NCBI RefSeq assembly: GCF_014280075.1
Contig: NZ_CP047950.1
Span: 1,178,001 to 1,242,000, forward strand
Source of the DNA: Synechococcus sp. A15-62
Lineage (GTDB): Bacteria > Cyanobacteriota > Cyanobacteriia > PCC-6307 > Cyanobiaceae
Direction of reading: 5' to 3'
Length of the DNA: 64,000 bases
Made by a program: the position numbers and the translations under genes. The notes beneath the pieces are model-generated. The model did not search any database. It was not told the DNA's origin and saw only the letters and a program-made list of their open reading frames with translations. Shown piece after piece: positions 18,339 through 28,155 of this stretch. Every line of letters begins with the position of its first letter. Position 1 is the stretch's first letter.

Positions 18339-20313
18339 CGTCCCAAGGTGCAGGGTCACGCCGGCTCAGACCACGGCCACGGTCACCCGGACGGCTGGGG
18401 GGACCCCAGGGGTCTTCGTCCCAGTCATCGGCAAACAGCTCATCCTTGAGGGAGCCCAGGGTGTTGCGGATCCCCTGAAGCGGGCTGCCATCGGCCTGAC
18501 GTTCCGCCGACAGACGACGGTTCAGCCCGAACAACGCCTCTTCAAGACCACTTACGCAGAGATCAAGCTCCTGAAGGTCGTCGTTGGCGATGCAGTCCTG
18601 CACGTCACGCATGGCCATTTCAACGGCCCGTTGCTGCCGTTCAGCCCCATAGGGCCCAAGCTCAAGCGACGCATCCCGCAGCCGCCGTTCCGCCTGGGCG
18701 AGCAAGGTCTGAGCCCGGTTACGGCGCTCGATCTGGTTGCGTATGCGCCTGTCTTCATCAGCCTTGGCCTCGGCCTCAGCCAGCAGAGCGGTCACATCCT
18801 CTTCATTGAGGTTCGAGCCACCCTGGATCGACACCGACTGTTTGCGGCCGGTGGTGCGGTCGGTGGCACTCACCTGCAGCAGGCCATTGGCATCGATGTC
18901 GAAAGCCACCTGAACCTGGGGCACCCCCCGCGGCGCCGGTGGGATCCCGGAAAGCCGGAAACGACCGAGGGATTTGTTGTCCGTCGCCATCTGGCGCTCC
19001 CCTTGCCAGACATGGATTTCCACGGACGACTGATTGGCCTCCGAGGTGCTGAACACATCGGACTGGCGCACGGGGATCGGCGTGTTGCGGGGAATCAGCA
19101 CCTTCATCAATCCACCGATCGTTTCCAGTCCCAGCGACAGGGGGGTGACGTCATTGAGCAACAGATCTCTGAGTTCACCCGTGAGAATCCCGGCCTGCAC
19201 CGCAGCACCGATCGAGACCACCTCATCCGGATTCACCGATTGGCAGGGATCAATCGGCACCAGGGTGCGCACCAATTGCTGAACCATCGGCATCCGCGTA
19301 GAGCCACCCACCAGCACGACGTCATCGATGTCGTCTGCTGACCAACCGGAGTCGCGCAGGGCCGCCTGAACCGGACTCAGCAGACGATCCAGCAGATCCG
19401 GGCAGAGCCCCTCGAAGGTGGCGCGATCCAACCGGGTTTCGATATGCAGCGGACCATCGCTGCCGGTGGCGATGAAGGGAAGTGAAATCGGGGTGCTGAG
19501 CACACCTGAGAGTTCCTGCTTCGCCTTCTCAGCAGCTTCCGTCAACCGCTGCAGAGCCTGACGATCGCGCCGCAGATCAACCTTGTGCTCTTGCTCAAAG
19601 GCATCAGCCAGCCAGTTGACGATGCGCTGATCGAAATCGTTGCCGCCGAGCTGCGTGTCGCCGTTCGTCGCCTTGACATCAAAAACTCCATTGGCGATGC
19701 GCAGCAGCGACACGTCAAAGGTGCCGCCACCGAGGTCGAAGACCAAGACCCGTTTGACGGCGCTGCGATCAAATCCGTAGGCCAGAGCTGCCGCGGTGGG
19801 CTCGTTGAGGATGCGCTCCACCGCGATGCCCGCCAGGCGTCCGGCATCGCGGGTGGCCTGGCGCTGCGCATCATTGAAATAGGCGGGCACGGTCACCACC
19901 GCCGCCTCCACCGGTTCACCCAGGTAAGTAGACGCGTCATCCACCAATTTGCGGATGATGCTGGCCACCAGCTCTTCGGGCGCGTATTCACGCTCGGTCA
20001 CAGGGCAGGGCACCCGAACCTGCCCCTGGTCGTTGGCACGCACCGTGTAAGGAACCGACAGGCTGCTGTCCTCGAGTTCGTCCCAGTCCCGGCCGACGAA
20101 CCGCTTGAGGTTGGAGAAGGTGTTACGGGGGCTGAGTACCAACTGACGCCGGGCCAGCTGACCCACCAGGAGTTCCTGATCCTTTGTGTAGCCAACAACG
20201 GATGGGGTGGTTCGCCCGCCTTCGGCATTGGCGATCACATGGGGACGACCTGCCTCCAGCACAGCGACAACCGAATTGGTGGTCCCCAGATCGATTCCGA
20301 CGATCCGCCCCAT
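18322..20313 (-). CDS. dnaK: Hsp70 chaperone DnaK, probably the DnaK1 paralogue
   Basis: An Hsp70 of 663 residues. The ATPase domain starts MGRIVGIDLGTTNSVVAVLE and includes VFDLGGGTFDVS and VLVGGSTRMPMVQ; the substrate domain follows near residue 390. The C-terminus is unusual, Arg/Asp/Pro-rich and ending WDDDIYR, without the EEVD-like or long acidic tail of other paralogues. Cyanobacteria carry several dnaK genes; the MGRIVGIDLG start and pairing with a zinc-less DnaJ suggest DnaK1. It diverges from the pst operon over about 124 bp that hold a Pho box. Confidence 0.95.
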   Translation of the reverse strand: MGRIVGIDLGTTNSVVAVLEAGRPHVIANAEGGRTTPSVVGYTKDQELLVGQLARRQLVLSPRNTFSNLKRFVGRDWDELEDSSLSVPYTVRANDQGQVRVPCPVTEREYAPEELVASIIRKLVDDASTYLGEPVEAAVVTVPAYFNDAQRQATRDAGRLAGIAVERILNEPTAAALAYGFDRSAVKRVLVFDLGGGTFDVSLLRIANGVFDVKATNGDTQLGGNDFDQRIVNWLADAFEQEHKVDLRRDRQALQRLTEAAEKAKQELSGVLSTPISLPFIATGSDGPLHIETRLDRATFEGLCPDLLDRLLSPVQAALRDSGWSADDIDDVVLVGGSTRMPMVQQLVRTLVPIDPCQSVNPDEVVSIGAAVQAGILTGELRDLLLNDVTPLSLGLETIGGLMKVLIPRNTPIPVRQSDVFSTSEANQSSVEIHVWQGERQMATDNKSLGRFRLSGIPPAPRGVPQVQVAFDIDANGLLQVSATDRTTGRKQSVSIQGGSNLNEEDVTALLAEAEAKADEDRRIRNQIERRNRAQTLLAQAERRLRDASLELGPYGAERQQRAVEMAMRDVQDCIANDDLQELDLCVSGLEEALFGLNRRLSAERQADGSPLQGIRNTLGSLKDELFADDWDEDPWGPPSRPGDRGRGLSRRDPAPWDDDIYR

Positions 20314-20371
20314 ATCCCTGAAAACTTGATCCCCACGCTAACGGCAGGTTCAAACCAGCTCCAGCCCACCG

Positions 20372-20390
20372 CTTAAGCCGTTCTTAATGA
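20372..20390 (+). promoter_or_regulatory. putative Pho box (PhoB/SphR site) before pstC
   Basis: Two direct repeats CTTAAGCC (20372-20379) and CTTAATGA (20383-20390) lie with 11-bp spacing, matching the cyanobacterial Pho-box pattern CTTAACCT-N3-CTTAACCT. It is 48 bp upstream of the pstC start. Phosphate-starvation induction of pstCAB is inferred from this and from the known regulon. Confidence 0.6.
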
Positions 20391-20437
20391 GCAGAAAAGG
20401 GTCGGGTCATACGTTGTATGGGCGCGCCCCTGGATGC

Positions 20438-21385
20438 ATGTCCGACCCGGACAGTCGTTACTTGCTCCGAAGCCGTCCACCGGCAGAGAAGTTGGTGGAC
20501 ATCAGTTTCAAAAATCTTTCCATCGCCATGGCCTCGGTCGTGGCGATTGTTCTGTTCTCAATTCTGATCGTTGTGTTCCAGGGGAGCCTGGAATCCATGG
20601 CCCGCTACGGCTGGCAGTTCCTGGTCACCTCAGACTGGAATCCGGTGGACGATCAGTACGGGGCTGGGGCGGCCATTTACGGCACCTTGATCACATCACT
20701 GCTGGCCTTGTTGATTGCGGTGCCCCTCGGGGTAGGCACAGCCATCTTCATCACCGAGAACATCATCCCCAAGCGGATCCGGGACGTGATCGGCCTGATG
20801 GTGGAGCTGCTCGCAGCGATCCCATCGGTGGTTCTGGGCCTCTGGGCCATCTTTGTGATGGAGCCATTCATCCGTCCGGGGCTTGAACTGCTTTATCAAC
20901 TGTTCAATTGGTTCCCCCTGTTCAGCACCCCGCCGATGGGTCCAGGAACCATTCCTGCGGTGTTGATTCTGGTGGTGATGATCCTGCCGATCATCACGGC
21001 GATTTCCCGTGATTGCCTGAATCAGGTTCCTCAGAAACTGCGCCAGGCGGCCTATGGGGTGGGCACAACCCGCTGGGGCGCCATCATCAATGTGATTCTC
21101 CCGGCAGCAATTTCCGGAATCATTGGCGGTGTGATGTTGGCCTTGGGCCGCGCCATGGGCGAAACCATGGCCGTGACGATGATCATCGGCAATTCCAACA
21201 ACTTCAGTATTTCGCTGCTGGCACCCGGCAACACCATCGCGGCGATGCTGGCCAATCAATTTGGTGAAGCGGATGGCTCACAGGTGTCATCTCTGATGTA
21301 CGCAGCATTTGTGCTGATTGTTCTCACCCTGTGCGTGAATATTTTTGCCCAGTGGATCGTGAAGCGTTTGAGCCTGAAGTACTGA
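20438..21385 (+). CDS. pstC: phosphate ABC transporter permease PstC
   Basis: One of the two inner-membrane subunits of the high-affinity phosphate importer. The 315-residue protein has about six membrane segments. The ABC permease coupling motif is in QVPQKLRQAAYGVGTTRWGA, and GRAMGETMAVTM is typical of Pst permeases. The start at 20438 follows the Pho box; an in-frame upstream frame to 20387 would overlap that box. pstA follows after 1 bp. A phosphate-binding PstS gene is not in the window, which is common in marine Synechococcus where pstS copies are scattered. Confidence 0.94.
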   Translation: MSDPDSRYLLRSRPPAEKLVDISFKNLSIAMASVVAIVLFSILIVVFQGSLESMARYGWQFLVTSDWNPVDDQYGAGAAIYGTLITSLLALLIAVPLGVGTAIFITENIIPKRIRDVIGLMVELLAAIPSVVLGLWAIFVMEPFIRPGLELLYQLFNWFPLFSTPPMGPGTIPAVLILVVMILPIITAISRDCLNQVPQKLRQAAYGVGTTRWGAIINVILPAAISGIIGGVMLALGRAMGETMAVTMIIGNSNNFSISLLAPGNTIAAMLANQFGEADGSQVSSLMYAAFVLIVLTLCVNIFAQWIVKRLSLKY

Positions 21386-21386
21386 C

Positions 21387-22304
21387 ATGACGCAGACGCT
21401 CACCCACAACCAAGCCGAGTCAGCCCCTGACCTCAGCTACAAGCCCTTTCAACGCAGAAACATCAGCAGCGGGGCACTCTCGTTTCTGGCGGCACTGTTC
21501 GCAGTCATCGCTGTTCTGCCCCTGATCCTGGTGCTGGGTTACGTGCTGGTGCAGGGGGGCAGCAAGATCAGCCTGGCCCTGCTGACGCAACTGCCTCCAC
21601 CGCCAGGCCTCGAAGAAGGAGGGATCGCCAATGCGATCGTTGGGACCCTGGTGGTGACGGCTGTTGCTGGCCTGATCGCTGTTCCGGTGGGCGTTGGCGG
21701 CGGTATTTTTCTTGCTGAATATTCCCGATCTGGATGGTTCGCTCAGTTCATCCGCTTCGGCACCAATGTGCTGGCCGGGGTGCCATCGATCATTGCCGGC
21801 GTATTCATCTACGGAACCATCGTCACCAGCCGAATTCTGTTCGGGAACGCCTACAGCGCTGTCGCCGGTGGCATGGCACTGGCGGTGCTGATGCTGCCCA
21901 CAGTGATCAAAACCACTGATGAAGGCCTGAAGCTGGTGCCCGACGACTTACGGCGTGCTGCCCTGGGGGTGGGCGCATCCCGATTCGTCACCATCATTCG
22001 AATCACACTCCCTGCCGCTTTCACACCAATCGCAACCGGCGTGGTCCTTGCTGTCGCCAGAGCAGCAGGGGAAACGGCTCCCCTGATTTTCACAGCCCTG
22101 TTCTCCCCGTTCTGGTCTGATCTGCTCACGCATGAAGGGATCTTTTCTCCAATCGCCACCCTCTCGGTGATGATCTACAACTTCGCGATCGAGCCCTACG
22201 AATTTCACAACGAACTGGCCTGGGCCGCATCGTTTGTGCTCGTTGTGATGATCCTGGCCCTAAACCTCTTCTCTCGCTGGCTGGCGCGATTTGCTGCCAA
22301 ATAA
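21387..22304 (+). CDS. pstA: phosphate ABC transporter permease PstA
   Basis: The second membrane subunit of the phosphate importer, 305 residues with six predicted membrane spans (the first is [21 protein letters not shown]). The coupling loop is [18 protein letters not shown], and [16 protein letters not shown] is a PstA hallmark. It begins 1 bp after pstC ends and is followed by pstB after 20 bp, so the three are an operon. Confidence 0.94.
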   Translation: MTQTLTHNQAESAPDLSYKPFQRRNISSGALSFLAALFAVIAVLPLILVLGYVLVQGGSKISLALLTQLPPPPGLEEGGIANAIVGTLVVTAVAGLIAVPVGVGGGIFLAEYSRSGWFAQFIRFGTNVLAGVPSIIAGVFIYGTIVTSRILFGNAYSAVAGGMALAVLMLPTVIKTTDEGLKLVPDDLRRAALGVGASRFVTIIRITLPAAFTPIATGVVLAVARAAGETAPLIFTALFSPFWSDLLTHEGIFSPIATLSVMIYNFAIEPYEFHNELAWAASFVLVVMILALNLFSRWLARFAAK

Positions 22305-22324
22305 ATCACTTCTTACGTAAAACC

Positions 22325-23146
22325 ATGACGACTCTTCAACAGCCTCAAGCCACCGAGTCCCACAACACAGACGTCGCCCTTTCCCTGCAGAACGTCACGA
22401 TCAGCTACGGCAATTTCGAAGCCGTCAAAAACGTCTACTGCGAGATTCCCCGCGGAAAAGTAACAGCCTTCATTGGCCCTTCCGGCTGTGGAAAGTCCAC
22501 GGTGCTGCGTTCATTGAACCGGATGAACGACCTGATCGAAGGCTGCTCACTCAAGGGAAGCATTCTGTTTGGAGGCGTTGACCTCTATGGACCAAAGATT
22601 GATCCCGTGGAAGTGCGCCGCAGAATTGGGATGGTGTTTCAACAACCCAATCCATTCCCGAAGAGCATCTACGAAAACATCGCCTTCGGCGCTCGCATCA
22701 ACGGCTACACGGGAGACATGGATGAGCTGGTTGAACGGTCCCTCCGCCAGGCGGCGGTTTGGGATGAGTGCAAAGACAAGCTGAATGAGAGCGGTTATTC
22801 GTTGTCCGGCGGACAGCAGCAACGCCTTTGCATCGCCCGCACGATCGCAATCCAGCCGGAGGTCATCCTCATGGATGAACCCTGTTCAGCCCTCGACCCA
22901 ATCTCAACGTTGAAAATCGAGGAGACGATGCATGAGCTCAAGAAGAGCTTCACCATCGTGATCGTCACCCATAACATGCAGCAGGCCGTTCGCGTCAGCG
23001 ACATGACCGCCTTCTACAACGCAGAAGCCGTTGAAGGGGGAACCGGAAAGGTGGGTTACCTCGTGGAATTCAACGACACCGACAAGATCTTCAACGCCCC
23101 CCAACAGCAGGCCACCCAGGACTACGTTTCTGGTCGTTTCGGCTGA
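22325..23146 (+). CDS. pstB: phosphate ABC transporter ATP-binding protein PstB
   Basis: The ATPase that drives phosphate import with PstC and PstA. The 273-residue sequence has the Walker A motif GPSGCGKST, the Q-loop [14 protein letters not shown] that is specific to PstB, the signature [16 protein letters not shown], the Walker B motif [13 protein letters not shown] and the switch histidine in [15 protein letters not shown]. phoU is not adjacent. It is the last gene of the pst operon. Confidence 0.97.
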   Translation: MTTLQQPQATESHNTDVALSLQNVTISYGNFEAVKNVYCEIPRGKVTAFIGPSGCGKSTVLRSLNRMNDLIEGCSLKGSILFGGVDLYGPKIDPVEVRRRIGMVFQQPNPFPKSIYENIAFGARINGYTGDMDELVERSLRQAAVWDECKDKLNESGYSLSGGQQQRLCIARTIAIQPEVILMDEPCSALDPISTLKIEETMHELKKSFTIVIVTHNMQQAVRVSDMTAFYNAEAVEGGTGKVGYLVEFNDTDKIFNAPQQQATQDYVSGRFG

Positions 23147-23201
23147 TCGTCCAGCCGGCCCCGAGCAGGGCCGTGATGGGCATTCCGGCCTCGAAAAAGG
23201 C

Positions 23202-23229
23202 AAAAAAAATCCGGCCCTTACGGACCGGA
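23202..23229 (-). terminator. intrinsic terminator of tRNA-Ser
   Basis: Read on the minus strand, TCCGGTCC, a GTAA loop and GGGCCGGA form an 8-bp stem followed by eight T residues. It sits 4 bp beyond the tRNA 3' end and would also separate it from the converging pstB transcript. Confidence 0.8.
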
Positions 23230-23233
23230 GAAG

Positions 23234-23320
23234 CGGAGAGCGAGGGATTCGAACCCTCGATAGAGTTGCCCCTATACAGCATTTCCAGTGCTGCGCCTTC
23301 GACCACTCGGCCAGCTCTCC
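23234..23320 (-). tRNA. tRNA-Ser (anticodon GGA)
   Basis: The minus strand folds as a class II tRNA of 87 nt. The acceptor arms are GGAGAGC and GCTCTCC with discriminator G. The D-arm region is TGGCCGAGTGG. The anticodon stem CAGCA/TGCTG encloses the loop CTGGAAA with anticodon GGA, followed by a long variable arm and the T-arm GAGGGTTCGAATCCCTC. CCA is not encoded. It should read UCC and UCU codons. Confidence 0.95.
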
Positions 23321-23373
23321 ACCGGCTAAATGGGGCAGGTGAGAATGTAGCAGGGCACTGACAGCTAACCTTC

Positions 23374-23742
23374 ATGCGTCCCAGCCACAGGATCACGATT
23401 CACTGGCGCCAGGAGGGTCGCACCATCACCCACGACGTCCCTGAAGGGGACTACATCCTCCACAGCTTCGAAGAGCAGGGCGATCGACTTCCCTTCTCCT
23501 GCAGAAACGGATGCTGCACGGAGTGCGCCGTTCGTGTGCGGAGCGGCAGCCTCGATCAGCGCGAAGCGATGGGACTGTCGCGGGAGCTGAGGGCCAAGGG
23601 CTACGGCCTTCTCTGCGTGGCCCGCGCCATCGGCCCCCTGGAGGCTGAAACCCAGGATGAGGATGAGGTGTACGAGCTCCAGTTCGGACGCCACTTCGGC
23701 AAAGGGCGCGTCACCGCTCGCATTCCCCTTGAGGAGGAATGA
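23374..23742 (+). CDS. 2Fe-2S plant-type ferredoxin-like protein
   Basis: A 122-residue ferredoxin-fold protein. Three cluster cysteines lie in FSCRNGCCTECAVRV (Cx4Cx2C, with one extra Cys between) and the fourth is in GYGLLCVARA. It differs from the main photosynthetic petF by its short N-terminus and a charged C-terminal extension (about residues 100-122). Electron transfer is secure; the partner is unknown. It overlaps the next gene by 4 bp, so translation may be coupled. Confidence 0.88.
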   Translation: MRPSHRITIHWRQEGRTITHDVPEGDYILHSFEEQGDRLPFSCRNGCCTECAVRVRSGSLDQREAMGLSRELRAKGYGLLCVARAIGPLEAETQDEDEVYELQFGRHFGKGRVTARIPLEEE

Positions 23743-24632
23743 GCATGCCGGAATCGATCTGCAGCCGTGCCGCCCGCGAGGCCGGTCTCAGCCCAAGCGA
23801 TCTCGAGCGTCTTGTGGGCGTGGCGCGTTCAGCGGCCGATGCCGGCGGCCAGGAACTGATGCGCCACTACGGGCGCCTGTCATCCATAAAGAACAAAGGC
23901 CGCAGCGGCGACCTGGTCACCAATGCTGACCTTGCTGCCGAGCGCATCGTCTTGAAGCTGCTGGCGGAGCAGACCCCCGAGATTGCCGTGCTGGCGGAGG
24001 AAAGCGGAGCAGCCGGTCAGCAGGACGGTTTGAGGTGGTGTGTTGACCCCCTTGATGGGACCACAAACTTCGCCCACGGCTATCCCTTCTTTGCCACCTC
24101 GATCGGGCTCACCTTCGGCCAGCAGCCTCTTCTCGGCGCCATCGCTGTGCCCTTTCTCAAAGAGATGTATTGGGGGGCACCGGGAATCGGAGCGTTCTGC
24201 AACGAGAGCCCCCTTCAGGTGAGCAGCTGCGAACGACTCGAAGACTCACTGTTGGTGACCGGGTTCGCCTACGACCGGCACACCCGACTCGACAACAACT
24301 ACGCCGAGTTCTGCTGGTTCACCCATCGCACCCACGGCGTGCGCCGGGGGGGTGCTGCAGCGGTGGACCTGGCCTTTGTTGCCGCTGGCCGCCAGGACGG
24401 CTACTGGGAACGGGGCCTGTCTCCCTGGGATCTGGCGGCTGGAGTGGCGTTGGTGGATCTGGCCGGTGGAACCGTCACCGGCTACGGCAATCGACCCTTC
24501 GACCTCTCCAGTGGCCGGGTCGTTGCCGCTGGCGCCAGCCTCCATGCGGCGATCACCGAAGGGCTTTCTCAGGTGAAACCACTGCCTGGAGCCGCTTTCG
24601 GTGCACCCGAGGTCACGGCCATGGGATCCTGA
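23739..24632 (+). CDS. inositol monophosphatase family protein
   Basis: A 297-residue magnesium-dependent phosphatase of the IMPase/CysQ/FBPase superfamily. The metal motifs are present: AEESGA (near residue 87), [19 protein letters not shown] (about residues 102-120) and the C-terminal [17 protein letters not shown]. Candidate substrates are inositol phosphate, histidinol phosphate or PAP; sequence alone does not decide. The next gene is hisZ, so a histidinol-phosphatase role is a tempting but unproven inference. It starts inside the end of the ferredoxin gene. Confidence 0.88.
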   Translation: MSMPESICSRAAREAGLSPSDLERLVGVARSAADAGGQELMRHYGRLSSIKNKGRSGDLVTNADLAAERIVLKLLAEQTPEIAVLAEESGAAGQQDGLRWCVDPLDGTTNFAHGYPFFATSIGLTFGQQPLLGAIAVPFLKEMYWGAPGIGAFCNESPLQVSSCERLEDSLLVTGFAYDRHTRLDNNYAEFCWFTHRTHGVRRGGAAAVDLAFVAAGRQDGYWERGLSPWDLAAGVALVDLAGGTVTGYGNRPFDLSSGRVVAAGASLHAAITEGLSQVKPLPGAAFGAPEVTAMGS

Positions 24633-24654
24633 GGCGTGGCCGAGAGGACGTGAG

Positions 24655-25833
24655 ATGGCGCTGCAACCTGCAGCTGGCGCAAAGGATCTGAATCCACGTC
24701 AGGTGGAGACCAATCGACAGCTGACGGAACGTCTGGCGTCGGTCTACCGCCTCTGGGGCTACGACGAGGTCTCGCCACCCCGGGTGGAACGCCTGGCGAC
24801 CCTGATGGCCGGCGGTGCCATCGACAGCTCAGACATTGTTCGTCTTGTGGCCGATGACCCCCTCGGGCTGCGTCCGGAGATGACGGCATCCATCGCCAGA
24901 GCTGCCTGCACCCGATTCGCGGATCGTCAGAGACCACTCCGGCTCTGGGCATCCGGCACGGTGTTCCGGACCCGTTCCGCAGATGAGGGGGGGCAGTGCA
25001 TTGAGGAAAACCTGCAGAGCGGCGTCGAACTGTTCGGCGTCAGCGGCAGCGAAGCGGAGATGGAGCTGCTCAGCCTGCTGATGGCCTCCGTTCAGACCCT
25101 GGGGCTGCAGACCAGCCAGAAACCAAGGCTGTTGCTGGGGCACACCGCCCTGATGGATCTGGTGCTCCTTCCATTTAATGGTGCGGTGCGTGATCAGATC
25201 CGCACCGCACTAATCGATTTCGATCGTTTGGCCATCGAAAGCTTCGATCTGGCCGACGCTGAGAAGACCAGGCTGCTCTCCTTGATGGACTGCCGGGGCA
25301 CCCCCGACCAGGTGCTGGCTCATCTCAGCAGTCTCTGCGGGGAACAGCCGGTCTTCGATGAGCTGCGGCGGCTCTGTGCCCATCTCGCCTCGGCAGCTCA
25401 GGCTCAGGCAGTGACGATCCAGCTCGATCCAACCTTCCAACCCCATTTCGAGCTCTACACCGGCCTGGTGTTCCAGCTCGTTTGTGATGGCCGCAGTTCA
25501 CCGGTGGTGATTGCCCGCGGCGGCCGCTACGACGATTTGGTGCGCCGTTGCGGCGCAACGGATGATCGGGCCTTTGGCGCAGGGTTCAGCCTCGCGATCG
25601 ATCCGATCCGCGAACTGATTTCGGACCTGGATGCTGCCGAACAACAGCAGTCCGATGTTCTCGTTGCTTTTTCAACGGCCTCAAATCTGGAATCCGCGAT
25701 GGAGCGTCAGCGCAGCTGGCACGAGCAGGGACGCACTGCCGTGATGACTCTTGAACCCTTGGCCTCCAAGCAGGAGGCTGAGCTGCAGGCGATGGCCCAG
25801 GGTGGTCTGCAGCTGGATTGGGTCGATCCTTAG
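24655..25833 (+). CDS. hisZ: ATP phosphoribosyltransferase regulatory subunit
   Basis: HisZ is a catalytically inactive HisRS-like protein that activates short-form HisG in the first step of histidine synthesis. The class II synthetase fold is visible: [28 protein letters not shown] (motif 2 region), and [13 protein letters not shown] with a glycine-rich end near residue 285. The 392-residue length fits HisZ, and the anticodon-binding domain of true HisRS is missing. ATG at 24655 puts a normal N-terminus before the first conserved helix. Confidence 0.87.
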   Translation: MALQPAAGAKDLNPRQVETNRQLTERLASVYRLWGYDEVSPPRVERLATLMAGGAIDSSDIVRLVADDPLGLRPEMTASIARAACTRFADRQRPLRLWASGTVFRTRSADEGGQCIEENLQSGVELFGVSGSEAEMELLSLLMASVQTLGLQTSQKPRLLLGHTALMDLVLLPFNGAVRDQIRTALIDFDRLAIESFDLADAEKTRLLSLMDCRGTPDQVLAHLSSLCGEQPVFDELRRLCAHLASAAQAQAVTIQLDPTFQPHFELYTGLVFQLVCDGRSSPVVIARGGRYDDLVRRCGATDDRAFGAGFSLAIDPIRELISDLDAAEQQQSDVLVAFSTASNLESAMERQRSWHEQGRTAVMTLEPLASKQEAELQAMAQGGLQLDWVDP

Positions 25834-25858
25834 GATCCCGCTGTACAGCAGGACCTCC

Positions 25859-26083
25859 ATGGCTCATTCCATCGTCACTGACGTTTGCGAGGGCATCGCT
25901 GACTGCGTTGATGCCTGCCCCGTGGCCTGCATTGACCAAGGCAAAGGAAAGAACAAAAAGGGCACCGACTTCTACTGGATCAATTTCGACACCTGCATCG
26001 ATTGCGGAATCTGCCTGCAGGTGTGTCCCGTTGAGGGGGCCATCGTTGCCGAAGAGCGTCCAGACCTGCAGAAGACGTCCTGA
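25859..26083 (+). CDS. bacterial-type ferredoxin with two Fe-S cluster motifs
   Basis: A 74-residue ferredoxin starting MAHSIVTDVCEG. The first cluster region has cysteines in DVCEGIADCVDACPVAC and the second is the regular CIDCGICLQVCP. A short charged loop (KGKNKKGTDFYWI) separates them. It resembles the cyanobacterial FdxB-like low-potential ferredoxins, not PsaC. Its redox partner is unknown. It lies 25 bp after hisZ and 88 bp before htpG. Confidence 0.9.
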   Translation: MAHSIVTDVCEGIADCVDACPVACIDQGKGKNKKGTDFYWINFDTCIDCGICLQVCPVEGAIVAEERPDLQKTS

Positions 26084-26171
26084 GCTGCAGAAAGGTACGG
26101 AGAACCCCCTGAAAAAGCCGTTGAGCCGGGGCAAAACCTGTCTCTAGTGTCTGGTTTTTCGCAGCAAAGGA

Positions 26172-28076
26172 ATGGCGGTGCTGGAGGAACAGGGTCAGAT
26201 TCAGATCCACACCGAAAACATTTTCCCAATCATCAAGAAGGCCGTTTATTCCGGCCACGAGGTGTTTCTTCGGGAGCTGGTGAGCAATGGCGTCGACGCC
26301 ATCAGCAAGCGCCGCATGGCCGCCATGGCCGGCGATTGCAGCGAAGGGGATGACGGAGCCATCCGGATCACGGTGGATCGTGAGGCCAAGACCGTCACCA
26401 TCAGCGACAACGGCATTGGCATGACGGCCGATGAGGTGAAGCGCTACATCAATCAGGTGGCCTTCTCCAGTGCCGAGGATTTCCTGGAGAAGTACAAGCA
26501 GGAAAACGACGCCATCATTGGCCACTTCGGCCTGGGTTTCTATTCCAGCTTTATGGTGGCCGAGCGGGTGGAGCTGCTGACCCGTTCAGCCCGGCCCGAG
26601 GCTGAGGCCGTGCGCTGGAGCTGTGATGGTTCCCCGAACTTCAGCCTCACTGCCGCCGAAAAGGAGCAGCCCGGCACGGACGTGATCCTTCATCTGATGG
26701 AGGACGAGCTCGAATATCTCGAACCGGCCCGGATCCGCACCCTGATCAACACCTACTGCGACTTCATGGCAGTACCGGTGCAGCTGGAAGGGGAAACCAT
26801 CAACAAGATGGATGCCCCCTGGCGCAAAAGCGCCCGAGATCTGAGTGATCAGGACTACATCGATCTCTATCACTACCTGTATCCCTTCCAGGGCGACCCC
26901 CTGCTCTGGGTTCACCTCAACACCGACTATCCCTACAACCTTCAGGGCATTCTTTTCTTCCCCAAGCAGACCGGTCGTGCCGACTGGGAGAAAGGGGAAA
27001 TCAAGCTGTACTGCAACCAGGTGTTCGTCAGCGATTCAATCAAGGAGGTCGTTCCGCGCTACCTGTTGCCCCTGCGGGGGGTGATCGATTCACCCGACAT
27101 CCCCCTAAACGTGAGCCGCAGTGCCCTGCAGACCGACCGACGCGTTCGGTCCATCGGCAACTTCGTCGCCAAGAAGGTGTCAGACCGGCTGCGGAACCTG
27201 AAAAAGGAGGATCCCAAGGGTTACGCCGAAGCCTGGGATGCCCTGGCACCCTTCGTGAAGATCGGCGCCATGGAGGACGAAAAGTTTGCGGAGCAGGTGT
27301 CTGAATTGATCCTGTTCGCCACCACCGCAGCAGCAGAGGAAGGTGACGACGCTGACCCGATCGCCTGCGATGGCCGTGCCTTCACCACCCTGGAGGGATA
27401 CCGCAGCCGACTGGCCGCGGATCAGAACAAGCGCGTGCTTTACAGCACCGATGACGTCGCCCAGGCTGGAGCGCTCAACCTCTGGACCTCCCAGGGCGCG
27501 GAAGTGCTGAAGCTGGAGACGGTGATCGACACCCAGTTCATCCCCTGGCTGGAGAATCGCCATGAGGAACTCACCTTCCAGCGCGTCGACTCTGAACTGG
27601 ACGAGAGCCTGAAGGACAACGATGCCGAGCTCACCGATCAGGACGGCACCACGGAATCAGACCGACTGCGTGATCTGATCAAAGGGGCCCTGGCCAACGA
27701 CAAGGTGACCGTTCAGGTGCAGGCCCTGAAAGCCGAAGGAGCACCGCCGGCCATGATTCTTCTGCCGGAACAGATGCGCCGGCTGAACGACATGGGCGCC
27801 TTGATGGAACAACGGCTGCCGGGACTTCCCGAGCATCACGTGCTGCTGGTGAACCGGCGTCACCCCCTTGTGGAAGGGATGCTGAAGTTGCGTGCCGGTG
27901 GTGTGCTGGTGGGAGCAGCGGAAACATCGCCGACCGCAAGCCTGTCCGAGGATGTGGCCCGCCATCTGTATGACATGGCGCGCCTGGGCGTGGGGGGGCT
28001 GGAACCCAATGAACTGGCCGGTTTCCAGACCCGCAGTGCTGAATTAATGGGTGCCTTGATGCAGAGAGGTCTTTGA
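26172..28076 (+). CDS. htpG: molecular chaperone HtpG (Hsp90)
   Basis: An Hsp90 of 634 residues. The GHKL ATPase domain shows EVFLRELVSNGVDAISKRR, ISDNGIGMTADEV and HFGLGFYSSFMVAE. The middle domain contains YPYNLQGILFFP and NVSRSALQ, and the C-terminal dimerisation domain follows. In cyanobacteria HtpG helps under heat, cold and oxidative stress and binds phycobilisome linkers and HemE; those roles are known from other species. The ATG at 26172 gives a usual N-terminus with the stress-sensor segment close by. Confidence 0.96.
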   Translation: MAVLEEQGQIQIHTENIFPIIKKAVYSGHEVFLRELVSNGVDAISKRRMAAMAGDCSEGDDGAIRITVDREAKTVTISDNGIGMTADEVKRYINQVAFSSAEDFLEKYKQENDAIIGHFGLGFYSSFMVAERVELLTRSARPEAEAVRWSCDGSPNFSLTAAEKEQPGTDVILHLMEDELEYLEPARIRTLINTYCDFMAVPVQLEGETINKMDAPWRKSARDLSDQDYIDLYHYLYPFQGDPLLWVHLNTDYPYNLQGILFFPKQTGRADWEKGEIKLYCNQVFVSDSIKEVVPRYLLPLRGVIDSPDIPLNVSRSALQTDRRVRSIGNFVAKKVSDRLRNLKKEDPKGYAEAWDALAPFVKIGAMEDEKFAEQVSELILFATTAAAEEGDDADPIACDGRAFTTLEGYRSRLAADQNKRVLYSTDDVAQAGALNLWTSQGAEVLKLETVIDTQFIPWLENRHEELTFQRVDSELDESLKDNDAELTDQDGTTESDRLRDLIKGALANDKVTVQVQALKAEGAPPAMILLPEQMRRLNDMGALMEQRLPGLPEHHVLLVNRRHPLVEGMLKLRAGGVLVGAAETSPTASLSEDVARHLYDMARLGVGGLEPNELAGFQTRSAELMGALMQRGL

Positions 28077-28102
28077 GCTGAAGACCTTTTGCTAAATTGA
28101 TT

Positions 28103-28130
28103 GTTTGGAACTGGTTTTTCAGCTCCAAAC
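28103..28130 (+). promoter_or_regulatory. hairpin in the rpmB leader
   Basis: GTTTGGA (28103-28109) and TCCAAAC (28124-28130) form a perfect 7-bp stem; an inner CTG/CAG pairing across one mismatch closes a GTTTTT loop. It ends 26 bp before rpmB. No T-run follows, so an RNA leader element seems likelier than a terminator for htpG. Confidence 0.45.
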
Positions 28131-28155
28131 AACCTCTCAGTAGAAGGACATCGTC

